Positions 7,227 to 13,745 of a stretch of DNA of 17,281 nucleotides are shown one piece after another. Source of the stretch: Actinomycetota bacterium (GTDB lineage Bacteria; Cyanobacteriota; Vampirovibrionia; Obscuribacterales; Obscuribacteraceae). The notes under the pieces are model-generated. The model did no database searches, was not told where the DNA came from, and was given only the letters and a program-made list of their open reading frames with translations. Each line of letters opens with the position of its first letter. Position 1 is the stretch's first letter. The stretch is from assembly GCA_903970355.1 (NCBI GenBank), contig CAJCIF010000376.1, positions 1 through 17,281 of the forward strand, given 5' to 3'. The position numbers and the translations under genes were made by a program.

Positions 7227-8411
7227 TCAAATTTCTTCGCTAATCTCTTCGAGCAAGGTGGAGGCTTCTACCAGAATGAGGGCATTATTCACATCTTCAA
7301 CGATATTTTCAGGGCTGGCGCTGTGCGTGGCATAAGCAGGCTGGACGCGCAGTGTCTGAAAGGCAAGACCTAGCTCTTCGACTGATGCTTTGGAGAAATT
7401 GCCCAACTGTTGCCGCTTTTCAGCGATGGCATTGGCTAAATCGAAGGCCATTTGATTGGTGACGAAGGTCTTAACGCTATCTACAGCGGACTTACCGGCT
7501 GTAATCAAGTCGACCACTTTCGAAACTTTGAGCAAATGGTCTGGTGAAAGCTTGGCTGCAAACTCTTCCTTAACGAGGGTTTTCAAAAGCTCTTGTTTAA
7601 AGGCTGGAGATTCCGGTTGACCACCACAGTGTTCGCCCGTTTCCCGGATGAGCTGTCTTAGCTTTTGTGGGGTAACCGAAGCAAAACGAGGGGCTAATTT
7701 GGCGGCCAGTCGCTCAACACGACTAGACCAATCGGCAAGAGATCCAAGAATCTGCGGAACAGGAGTCAAAAAGGAATCGGATTCCGAGAGATTTTGACGC
7801 ACCCAGCCATGAATCGCTGCCGCTGCCACGATGTTTTGTTGTTGGTCGACCGACAGCTTTTCCGGCTCTTTAAGTAACTTTACGTATTCTTCGGCACTTG
7901 GTGACTTACGCTCGGTTATTTCAGGAGTTCGATTGGTCACTTGCGATAAGGACTTTGCTAAGTTGAAATTGGGTTGATTCGTGAAGCTAATTTTCAAGGA
8001 ACTAACGTTTCTGGCTGCGCCGTTGTCGATTAGATTTTCCGGATCCAGATAACCTATTACTGCACCACTAGTAGTGCTATCGCATCGAACGACCAGAATA
8101 CCGCCGCTCAAATATTCACGAGATAGTAATGGTGTTGAAATTTCAACCGTGCCATCTTCATCGACCGGCAGAACTTGCAGACGCACTTCGTTAACGACGA
8201 CGTCGTTTGCTCCGAACGCTCTGGCAAAGGCGCGAATTTCAGAAAGGCTTTCACCCTGGTTGAGCATGAGGTCGAGTTCCGGATCAAGTTCGGTGACAGC
8301 TTGTTCCACCACGCAACGGGCTAATACTTGTCTGAAAGGAATTGCCAACTGGCGAGCTGAGGCAAGTGCCAGTCTCGCGATTTCCGGATTTAACTCTACT
8401 CTGCTTTCCAT
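7227..8411 (-). CDS. protein of unknown function, possibly DUF1822-like
   Basis: A 394-aa soluble protein with no signal peptide or TM segment. An N-terminal helical part (1-65) is followed by a beta-rich part (about 75-125) containing a G-G-I-L-V-V-R-C stretch and then V-I-G-Y-L-D-P. The rest (about 175-394) is mostly alpha-helical and acidic at the end. The pattern 'hydrophobic strand, short loop, A-V-I-G-Y-L' and the position next to a sigma-like gene recall cyanobacterial DUF1822 proteins, which are often encoded beside sigma-70-family genes. This is a low-confidence resemblance by eye. AAGGAA lies about 9 nt upstream of the ATG. It lies 62 bp after the sigma-like gene and 81 bp before the zinc-ribbon/PEGA-like gene, so co-transcription is likely. 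A partner or anti-sigma-like role is speculation. Confidence 0.7.
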   Translation of the reverse strand: MESRVELNPEIARLALASARQLAIPFRQVLARCVVEQAVTELDPELDLMLNQGESLSEIRAFARAFGANDVVVNEVRLQVLPVDEDGTVEISTPLLSREYLSGGILVVRCDSTTSGAVIGYLDPENLIDNGAARNVSSLKISFTNQPNFNLAKSLSQVTNRTPEITERKSPSAEEYVKLLKEPEKLSVDQQQNIVAAAAIHGWVRQNLSESDSFLTPVPQILGSLADWSSRVERLAAKLAPRFASVTPQKLRQLIRETGEHCGGQPESPAFKQELLKTLVKEEFAAKLSPDHLLKVSKVVDLITAGKSAVDSVKTFVTNQMAFDLANAIAEKRQQLGNFSKASVEELGLAFQTLRVQPAYATHSASPENIVEDVNNALILVEASTLLEEISEEI

Positions 8412-8428
8412 TGGACCAGTTCCTTATT

Positions 8429-8451
8429 GATTTGTAGGTTACTCACAAATC
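8429..8451 (-). other. intercistronic hairpin in the sigma-like operon
   Basis: In the 62-bp gap between the 480-aa and 394-aa genes, GATTTGT (8429-8435) is the exact reverse complement of ACAAATC (8445-8451), with a 9-nt loop. No U-run follows on the transcribed strand, so it is not a standard terminator. It could be an mRNA processing or stability element, or chance. Confidence 0.35.
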
Positions 8452-8473
8452 CTCTACATTTCCTACGGCAAAA

Positions 8474-9916
8474 TTAGGGAGAATGTCCCAAAGAAAAATT
8501 CTGTCTGACCTGAGTGAAGGAACTGGCGTCCCCCAATAGGAATTGGTCGACCTCATCCCAATCGTCAAAAGGTATGGCCCGAACCAATACGGGCGCCTTT
8601 TCTTTGGAAACGCCCGACTTAATAAGGTCAGCTTCCGTTGCCTGGTTCAAACTTTTCGCCTTTTGGACCGCTTTAACGACGGCGCCATGTTTTTTCAAAA
8701 CCTGAAGCTGCTCGTTTGACAGTTTAAGAGTCGTGCCGAATTGCTCGAAACTCTCAAATGGCCGTTTATCGACTGTTTCTTTTGAAGTTGTTTTGTCCAT
8801 GCCCAGGATGTCTATAAGGTCGCGCGCTGTCGCTTCATTGAGATCGACCGGCACAAAAGCGGCGACCGCTCCATTCCTTATAAGATCGGATAGTTTGTCG
8901 GGCTTAACTACGAGCCGAGTAACCAATTCATCTAGCTGGAGATACTGGCGATTCGGAATGAGCCTTTCGATTTCGCCTTCGGTCAGGCTCAGTCTTTGAT
9001 TCAAATCGCGGCGAGAGGCAACGTTTACGTTCACTTCCGCTTGCCAGCATTCAGCGAGATCCGGCATTTCGTCACGGATGGTCGAGCGGATAGCATCGAG
9101 TCCTTTATCGAGGAGCACCTGGCACTTTGCAATTTTTCGTGCCTGCGTCTCGCCCTGAATTTTAAGATTGTCGCAGCATTCCCGCATGGTCATTTCGACG
9201 CCCAGTTTGGAATCTTTCGTTAGACCTAAGCCGAATATGCAATCAACTACAACCAGAGATTGATCTGATGATGTCTCAAGCATAGAAGAAAGTTTTTCGC
9301 GCAAGCCATTGAGATACTTCACCTTTTCATTGGATAAAGCACGTTGCTCAGGTCCCATGGTGTTTTCGTCTGCGGCCCGCTCAATTGCGTCTTCTTCATC
9401 TCCATCTGGTGAACTGTCCTGGAGGGAGCGCTCCCAGTGAAACTCATCCTTTATGTGATCAATGACGGCGTTGTTAACGGCAGACTGCGCATAGGCAGGG
9501 AGTAGAACTTTGAAGCCGTCTTCTTTATTGGTTTCAAAATTTTTAGCGAGAATCGTTTCTAATTTGACCGCTACCTCTACTGCAAGTGATCTCGCTTCGG
9601 CAGCGTAGTCTTCTTTATCGAACTTACGCTCTGAGCAGAATCTTCTTAAATTGATATTGGATAACAGGATTGTTTCCAGACTGGGATAAAAATAGAGATC
9701 GCGCAAAAGGCGCAACAGCTCTGGGGAACGGATAGCAGAAAATCTTGCATATACTTCCTTGTAGCCGATTTGCTTAAAAACAGAAGCTAAAAGCGGTGGC
9801 GCGGATTTGGCATTATATTTGGTGCCGAGGCTGTCCGGAGTAGCAACGCGTTCAAAAATGGGGGCCCATTCAGGGACCATCTCACGAAATTTGAGAACCA
9901 TTTCAACGCCGGTCAT
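8474..9916 (-). CDS. sigma-70-like protein fused to C-terminal helix-hairpin-helix (ComEA-like) repeats
   Basis: The 480-aa protein has an N-terminal helical region (1-100), then a segment resembling sigma-70 region 2 (about 105-165, with A-V-N-N-A-V-I-D-H-I-K-D-E). An acidic linker (168-190) and a region-4-like helical segment (about 200-282) follow; the latter has a possible helix-turn-helix at 242-275 (T-M-R-E...Q-A-R-K-I). The C-terminal part has two or three ComEA/T2SSK-type HhH units: about 296-345, 357-415 (V-D-L-N-E-A-T-A-R-D-L...K-R-P-F-E-S-F) and 422-465 (S-L-N-Q-A-T-E-A-D-L). HhH units usually bind DNA backbone or mediate assembly. It probably opens the minus-strand operon and is divergent from the protease gene across 53 bp. 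Whether it is a working sigma factor is uncertain, since the region-2 residues that contact the -10 element cannot be assigned by eye. Start choice is uncertain; Met6 is an alternative. Confidence 0.7.
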   Translation of the reverse strand: MTGVEMVLKFREMVPEWAPIFERVATPDSLGTKYNAKSAPPLLASVFKQIGYKEVYARFSAIRSPELLRLLRDLYFYPSLETILLSNINLRRFCSERKFDKEDYAAEARSLAVEVAVKLETILAKNFETNKEDGFKVLLPAYAQSAVNNAVIDHIKDEFHWERSLQDSSPDGDEEDAIERAADENTMGPEQRALSNEKVKYLNGLREKLSSMLETSSDQSLVVVDCIFGLGLTKDSKLGVEMTMRECCDNLKIQGETQARKIAKCQVLLDKGLDAIRSTIRDEMPDLAECWQAEVNVNVASRRDLNQRLSLTEGEIERLIPNRQYLQLDELVTRLVVKPDKLSDLIRNGAVAAFVPVDLNEATARDLIDILGMDKTTSKETVDKRPFESFEQFGTTLKLSNEQLQVLKKHGAVVKAVQKAKSLNQATEADLIKSGVSKEKAPVLVRAIPFDDWDEVDQFLLGDASSFTQVRQNFSLGHSP

Positions 9917-9969
9917 TCTATGTAATGTTTACTCCACCGTGAAGCCAAACTGCTGGTATCTTATGGCAG

Positions 9970-11262
9970 ATGGGCAAGGTCAGACTCAATTCTTCAGCCA
10001 AATCTCCCTACGATAATCCCGAGATTTTCGCAGGCGCACTCGCTCACGTCGTCAAGCATGAAGGGGGCGATGAGGTTCTTGGTCAATGTTGGCTGGTAGA
10101 CCACGGAAAGCTCGTTACCTGCGGGCATGTCGTCGAACAATTTATATCGCATCCTAGTAGCCTTTCGATCAAGTTTCCAAGTTCCGGGAACCGATATGAG
10201 GTCAAATCGATACATTTGCATCCGAGCTTTGTGCGGCAAGCCGACCAACTGGTCAAGTTCGATGCCGCCGTGATTGAAGCCGATCTCGTTGCGCCGGAAT
10301 CCACGGCCAAGCCTTTACCGATCGTTTTTGAACGCACCTTGAAAAGTAATGAAGGCATCTGGACGGTTAGGTTTCCGATTCATATCGGTGGGCTCAGTGC
10401 CTCGCCTCAACCGCTTGCCCAAACCGGCACAATGCTTGGTTTCTTGAGAAAGTTTGATACGTTTCATCTCTTGCACGATCTCGCCCTTTCGCCGGGCGAT
10501 TCAGGGGCCGCATTATTCGAAGGAGGAAGCGTTATTGGCATTCACTGTGGAGATACCGCCAGTGTGCCCGGTCTTAATTTGCCGACTACTTCCATAAGGC
10601 TTTGCCTCTGGGTAGATGCTCTGCGTGAACTCGGGATAAAGGAAACGCCGTTATCGGAAAGGCAGTCGGAAGAGGCAAAGTCTTTAGCGGCCGGCGCGGC
10701 AGTAGCACTGGCTTCTTTTCTAGCGACATTCGTTATATGCGCGATTGGCCTATTCTTTTTAGGAGATGGCGATCGGGCTTTCACTCTTAAACCCCTCCCA
10801 CAGTCACCACTTGAACTGAATATCGATAAGAGCGCACAAGGCTCAAACAATCACCTGAGCATTACTGCTCGCTCTAATTCCTTTTATCGCCTGTTCATAT
10901 TTGCCTTTAACGGAAATGCCGGCACAGTAGTGTGTCCGAAGTCATTAGCCGGGCAGAATCCCACTCCCGTTTCGATGATGCGCCTGTCCGAAGCGGATCT
11001 CGTCAATCTGCGTGCCGTTCGACCCAATCTATATATATTAGGAATGAACCCCGAGACGAAGTTCGATCTCAACCTCCTTGCAACGGTAGACCCGAAGGGG
11101 AGCGGCTTGGTGGTGAGCAAAGACAATCTTTTTGCCGTGGTTCGGGACATTGAGAAGGCTAGACCTGGAAGTGTTATAGCCCACTCTTTAGATCTCAATG
11201 ATTTCCCTGCTTTAGCGAAGCCAGTTGCAGCTCAAGCGCCTCCGGAACAAAAAACGGAATAA
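9970..11262 (+). CDS. trypsin-like serine protease with TM helix and DUF4384-like C-terminal domain
   Basis: A 430-aa protein. The trypsin-like domain (about 18-222) has a full triad: His53 in T-C-G-H-V-V, Asp98 in K-F-D-A-A-V, and Ser178 in S-P-G-D-S-G-A. There is no N-terminal signal peptide. A single TM helix lies at about 238-264, and a beta-rich domain at about 280-395 (F-Y-R-L-F-I-F...G-T-V-V) weakly resembles DUF4384. With no signal peptide and one internal TM, the protease is predicted to face the cytosol and the C-terminal domain the outside; this is inference. The domain is clearly related to the split, inactive trypsin-like fold in the 779-aa protein downstream: both share the G-x-x-x-G...H-L-L/I-H...V-x-G-x-H-C-G pattern. 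The gene is divergent from the sigma-like gene, only 53 bp apart. No clear SD is seen, so the start is approximate. Confidence 0.85.
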   Translation: MGKVRLNSSAKSPYDNPEIFAGALAHVVKHEGGDEVLGQCWLVDHGKLVTCGHVVEQFISHPSSLSIKFPSSGNRYEVKSIHLHPSFVRQADQLVKFDAAVIEADLVAPESTAKPLPIVFERTLKSNEGIWTVRFPIHIGGLSASPQPLAQTGTMLGFLRKFDTFHLLHDLALSPGDSGAALFEGGSVIGIHCGDTASVPGLNLPTTSIRLCLWVDALRELGIKETPLSERQSEEAKSLAAGAAVALASFLATFVICAIGLFFLGDGDRAFTLKPLPQSPLELNIDKSAQGSNNHLSITARSNSFYRLFIFAFNGNAGTVVCPKSLAGQNPTPVSMMRLSEADLVNLRAVRPNLYILGMNPETKFDLNLLATVDPKGSGLVVSKDNLFAVVRDIEKARPGSVIAHSLDLNDFPALAKPVAAQAPPEQKTE

Positions 11263-11296
11263 AAATCCAAAAAATATTTTTGTCCTTCCCCCTAAT

Positions 11297-11325
11297 TTTT
11301 TGCCCTGCCCCGTTGTGCCTATGTA
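11297..11325 (+). promoter_or_regulatory. predicted promoter of first TadE-like gene
   Basis: TTTTTG (11297-11302), a 17-bp spacer and TATGTA (11320-11325), 36 nt before the ATG. The same pair with identical spacing occurs ahead of the second TadE-like gene within a 63-bp block (11266-11328 against 12102-12164), 43 of 63 positions identical without gaps. Conservation, rather than match to consensus, is the main support. Confidence 0.5.
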
Positions 11326-11361
11326 AGGCAAAGGGACATTCCAAAAGGAAAGGGCAGAACA

Positions 11362-11787
11362 ATGAAAACGACAAGAACACTAAACAGCAGAAACCGCAAG
11401 AGAAACGGTGATGCACTCGTCGAAGTCCTCCTCGGAGCAATGATTCTAGTACCGATAGCCCTCGGCATAATCGACATAAGCTTTCTGGCAATAGCGAACA
11501 CCGCAAACGACAACCTGGCTCGCAACGCCGCTAGAGCAGCAGCCAACCAACAACAACCAGCAACTGCCGACGATGCAGCCACCAAAGTAGTTGATGCATT
11601 CCCAATCTCCAGCATCATCCCGAATGTCACTCTCGTTGAGCCAATCGCATTCGCCGCCAGCCAAAACGTTACCGTCAAGACAATAATCTCGGTGAAAATG
11701 CCGGTTTCCTTCCCAGGCTTCGACCCTGATGTGAAGTTCGTTGCCCAACACACTGAAGCCTGTGTCGGATTGCCCGTCGCCAACTGA
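11362..11787 (+). CDS. TadE-like pseudopilin 1
   Basis: A 141-aa protein with a short basic leader of 16 residues ending R-N-G. It fits the prepilin peptidase pattern G|xxxxE (G16, then D-A-L-V-E), followed by a hydrophobic helix (about 19-45). This is the arrangement of TadE/TadF pseudopilins of the Tad/Flp pilus machinery, usually cleaved by a TadV/PilD-type peptidase. The rest (46-141) is a small extracytoplasmic domain with two Cys-poor beta-rich stretches. AAAGGG about 8 nt upstream supports the ATG. A terminator follows directly, so the gene is probably a monocistronic unit. It is a paralogue of the gene at 12193; both begin M-K-T-T. No other tad genes are in the window. Confidence 0.72.
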   Translation: MKTTRTLNSRNRKRNGDALVEVLLGAMILVPIALGIIDISFLAIANTANDNLARNAARAAANQQQPATADDAATKVVDAFPISSIIPNVTLVEPIAFAASQNVTVKTIISVKMPVSFPGFDPDVKFVAQHTEACVGLPVAN

Positions 11788-11827
11788 GTTTCCCCCGCCG
11801 ACAACTTTTCCAGAGAAGGGAAGAAGA

Positions 11828-11863
11828 GAGAGAGCCATCCTAGGGCTCTCTCCCTTTCTTTTT
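11828..11863 (+). terminator. intrinsic terminator after TadE-like gene 1
   Basis: GAGAGAGCC (11828-11836) pairs exactly with GGCTCTCTC (11844-11852) around a 7-nt loop, giving a 9-bp stem. The run CCTTTCTTTTT follows. It lies about 40 nt after the stop codon of the 141-aa gene. Confidence 0.85.
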
Positions 11864-11942
11864 GTGGAATTTCCGACAATTCTTTTGGGGAAATTTCCGA
11901 CAATATCCCTTGGAATCCTTTGCCTTTTTCAATTTTTCTAGT

Positions 11943-11990
11943 GGTCCGAATTCAAGCCAGAATGCGGACACCTATTCAAAGTCGTTAAGG
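11943..11990. repeat. palindromic repeat, copy 3
   Basis: GTCCGAATTC and GAATGCGGACACC form an imperfect inverted repeat, followed by TATTCAAAGTCGTTAAGG. It is the same family as the copies at 3643 and 3738, in the same orientation and about 8 kb from them; it matches copy 2 at 37 of 48 ungapped positions. Confidence 0.6.
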
Positions 11991-12132
11991 GGAGACCCTT
12001 TTGGGTGGGCGGCGAAATTCATGACAACCGATGTTCAGGGGCGGGTCAGAAAAGTGCAATTGAACGAAACGCTGACGAAACCTAGGCATTTGTAAGAGAA
12101 GTCCAAAAATCATTTTGCAAATCCCACCTAAA

Positions 12133-12161
12133 TTTTTGGTGGGGGGCGTAGGGCTTATGTA
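12133..12161 (+). promoter_or_regulatory. predicted promoter of second TadE-like gene
   Basis: TTTTTG (12133-12138), a 17-bp spacer and TATGTA (12156-12161), 31 nt before the ATG, matching the promoter ahead of the first TadE-like gene. Just here CCCACC (12123-12128) can also pair with GGTGGG (12138-12143); that hairpin is not conserved in the other leader. Confidence 0.5.
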
Positions 12162-12192
12162 AGGGTTCAGAGCTTTCTACGGAGCTAAGAAA

Positions 12193-12684
12193 ATGAAAAC
12201 CACCAACACCAAAAGAAATCGCAACCAAAAAGGTTTCAGCATTGCTGAATTCGGACCAGCGTTAATAGTGTTGTTGATCGGTTTCTTCTTTCCACTCCTC
12301 GATTTGATCTCAGTCGGTATCACATACGGTTCTGGAGATCTGCTCAATAGCTTGCAACTGAGAGAAGCTTGCCGCATTCCACAATCTGAAGCGCAAGATA
12401 ATTCCGGATACGTCAAACAAACTATCCCGACAGAATGGCAAAATGCAGGCGTAGGCAAATTCGTAAACCTGGATTCCAGCATCAACACAACGATTAAATA
12501 CTATGGTGGCGACAAGGACGATAACGGCATACAAGATGAAGTAGTTGTTCTAACCACCCAATTCACAACCAAACCATTCTTAACTTTGCCGCTTCTGCCA
12601 GGCATCCCAGGGCTAACGGCACCGATGACCATGACCTACACAAGTCAAGGCATGTTGGAAAACCCCGGCTTCGTAAATCAATAA
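12193..12684 (+). CDS. TadE-like pseudopilin 2
   Basis: A 163-aa protein with a 14-residue basic leader ending Q-K-G and a prepilin-type site G14|F-S-I-A-E, followed by a hydrophobic helix (about 15-42, P-A-L-I-V-L-L-I-G). The extracytoplasmic part (about 45-163) includes an acidic segment (D-K-D-D-N-G-I-Q-D) that looks like a calcium-binding-type loop, though this is only a resemblance. It is expected to be processed by a prepilin peptidase and to act as a minor subunit or assembly factor of a Tad-type pilus or a similar fibre. GGAG lies 10 nt before the ATG. It has its own promoter, duplicated from that of the first TadE-like gene, and is followed after about 140 bp by the secreted DUF4384 gene. 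Confidence 0.72.
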   Translation: MKTTNTKRNRNQKGFSIAEFGPALIVLLIGFFFPLLDLISVGITYGSGDLLNSLQLREACRIPQSEAQDNSGYVKQTIPTEWQNAGVGKFVNLDSSINTTIKYYGGDKDDNGIQDEVVVLTTQFTTKPFLTLPLLPGIPGLTAPMTMTYTSQGMLENPGFVNQ

Positions 12685-12687
12685 TCG

Positions 12688-12751
12688 CCCAATAATGACC
12701 CGACGTATCCCAACAATCACCCGATAACCACCCAATAAATTCGCCCAATAA
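12688..12751 (+). repeat. short C-rich, G-poor repeats (CCCAATAA-like)
   Basis: CCCAATAA occurs at 12688, 12731 and 12744, with variants CCCAACAA at 12709 and CCCGATAA at 12720, plus CCCGACGT at 12699, all within 64 bp just after the TadE-like 2 stop. The C-rich, G-poor character would suit a Rho utilisation site or a binding array; both are inferences. Confidence 0.4.
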
Positions 12752-12825
12752 AAATGATTCAACAATCGCACTAATGTGAGACCTTGCCAGAGAAATTGGC
12801 GACAATAGATATGAGGAGAAATTTG

Positions 12826-13632
12826 ATGAAAAGCATAACCACAGGCCTGATCGCAGCGAGTTTAGCGCTTGCCGCCAGCCTTCCTGGCTTAGCTGAAGAT
12901 GGAGCGAAGGGTCTATTTTTTAGACAACTCGATCAACCGGCTAACAAACTAAACACTGGTCTCCAGTACTGGATCGAACTTCACCGCGGTAAGACCGTAG
13001 AACGAGTCAATAACAAAACTGCTTTCAAAAGTGGCGACGGCATTCAATTTCACGTGGTACCGAACGTAGACGGTTATGCGTATATTGTTTTGCGCAACGG
13101 AAGCGGAGGAGAACAAGAGGTTCTTTTCCCGGATAAAAAATTGCAGGAAGACAACAAAGTAACGGCAGGCCATGAATATGTTTTGCCGGGCGACGGGCAA
13201 TTGGAATTTGACAAAAACCCGGGCACAGAAAAATTGACCCTGGTTTTGTCCAGAACCCCAATTGATAGCAGCGCCTATCTAGGCGATTCTTCTAAACCAG
13301 TAGAAGCCCAGCTCGTAGCAAGTACATTTTCGGGCAGCAAAGACTTGATTCCAACGCAAATTCTCGTCTCGTATAACGACGTAAAGCATGTCGAACCGCC
13401 CAAACCAGAAGTGACTGATAGTGCAGCAACGCAAAAAACGGTAACCCAGAAAGTACAGACCCAGAAGGTTGTTTTAGAACACAAGCACGCAGCGCCAGCA
13501 GTGAAGGCCAAGCCGAAAATTGCCCATGTGACACACAGTGTCACACCGGCTGGAGATCCTGGAGTTGTCACGGTTGTATATAAAGATCCGGCCGGGATAC
13601 TGGCAGTGGACGTTTCGTTACTGCATCAGTAA
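12826..13632 (+). CDS. secreted DUF4384-domain protein
   Basis: A 268-aa protein. The start was chosen at the ATG at 12826 because AGGAGA (12814-12819) lies 6 nt upstream and the product then begins with a classic Sec signal peptide (residues 1-23, cleavage after G-L-A). An in-frame ATG at 12784 would add 14 charged residues and spoil this. The DUF4384-like domain (about 45-145) shows F-K-S-G-D, G-Y-A-Y-I-V, L-F-P-D and P-G-T-E-K-L-T-L-V-L-S. A Gln/Lys/Thr-rich low-complexity stretch (200-230) and a short C-terminal tail follow. Predicted to be periplasmic or extracellular. DUF4384 has no firm biochemical role; in cyanobacteria and relatives it is found with kinases, caspase-like and protease-like proteins. 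Two neighbouring membrane proteins carry similar domains. An expected role is as an outer sensor or adaptor (inference). Confidence 0.85.
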   Translation: MKSITTGLIAASLALAASLPGLAEDGAKGLFFRQLDQPANKLNTGLQYWIELHRGKTVERVNNKTAFKSGDGIQFHVVPNVDGYAYIVLRNGSGGEQEVLFPDKKLQEDNKVTAGHEYVLPGDGQLEFDKNPGTEKLTLVLSRTPIDSSAYLGDSSKPVEAQLVASTFSGSKDLIPTQILVSYNDVKHVEPPKPEVTDSAATQKTVTQKVQTQKVVLEHKHAAPAVKAKPKIAHVTHSVTPAGDPGVVTVVYKDPAGILAVDVSLLHQ

Positions 13633-13745
13633 AAATAATCCAGACTTCGCTACCAATGCGCCCTGGGAGTACTATCATTTGAGCACACAAGGCCTACGGC
13701 CTCACAAAGCAAAGATGTGCGCGGTCTAAACTAGGGAAGTCATTG

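Larger units (their letters stand above)
11788..12192. other. intergenic region between the two TadE-like genes
   Basis: About 400 bases without a supported gene. It contains, in order: an intrinsic terminator (11828-11863), a direct repeat of AATTTCCGACAAT (near 11868 and 11889), palindromic repeat copy 3 (11943-11990), an unremarkable stretch (12000-12100), and the promoter and leader of the second TadE-like gene (12102-12192). Confidence 0.6.

Noticed and set aside
9919..9925. TATGTAA, like the TadE -10 elements, ahead of the protease gene
   Set aside because: No TTTTTG at the matching -35 spacing, so the shared hexamer alone is not enough.
11986..11999. Terminator-like AAGGG-GAGA-CCCTT-TT
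   Set aside because: Only a 5-bp stem with four T and no gene ending just upstream.
11862..12095. 77-aa ORF between the TadE-like genes, and its shorter 24-aa form from 12020
   Set aside because: It crosses a terminator and a palindromic repeat, has no good SD, and the translation shows no domain character.
13690..13702. Palindrome AGGCC-TAC-GGCCT before the 779-aa gene
   Set aside because: Short and not followed by a T-run; not convincing as a terminator or operator.
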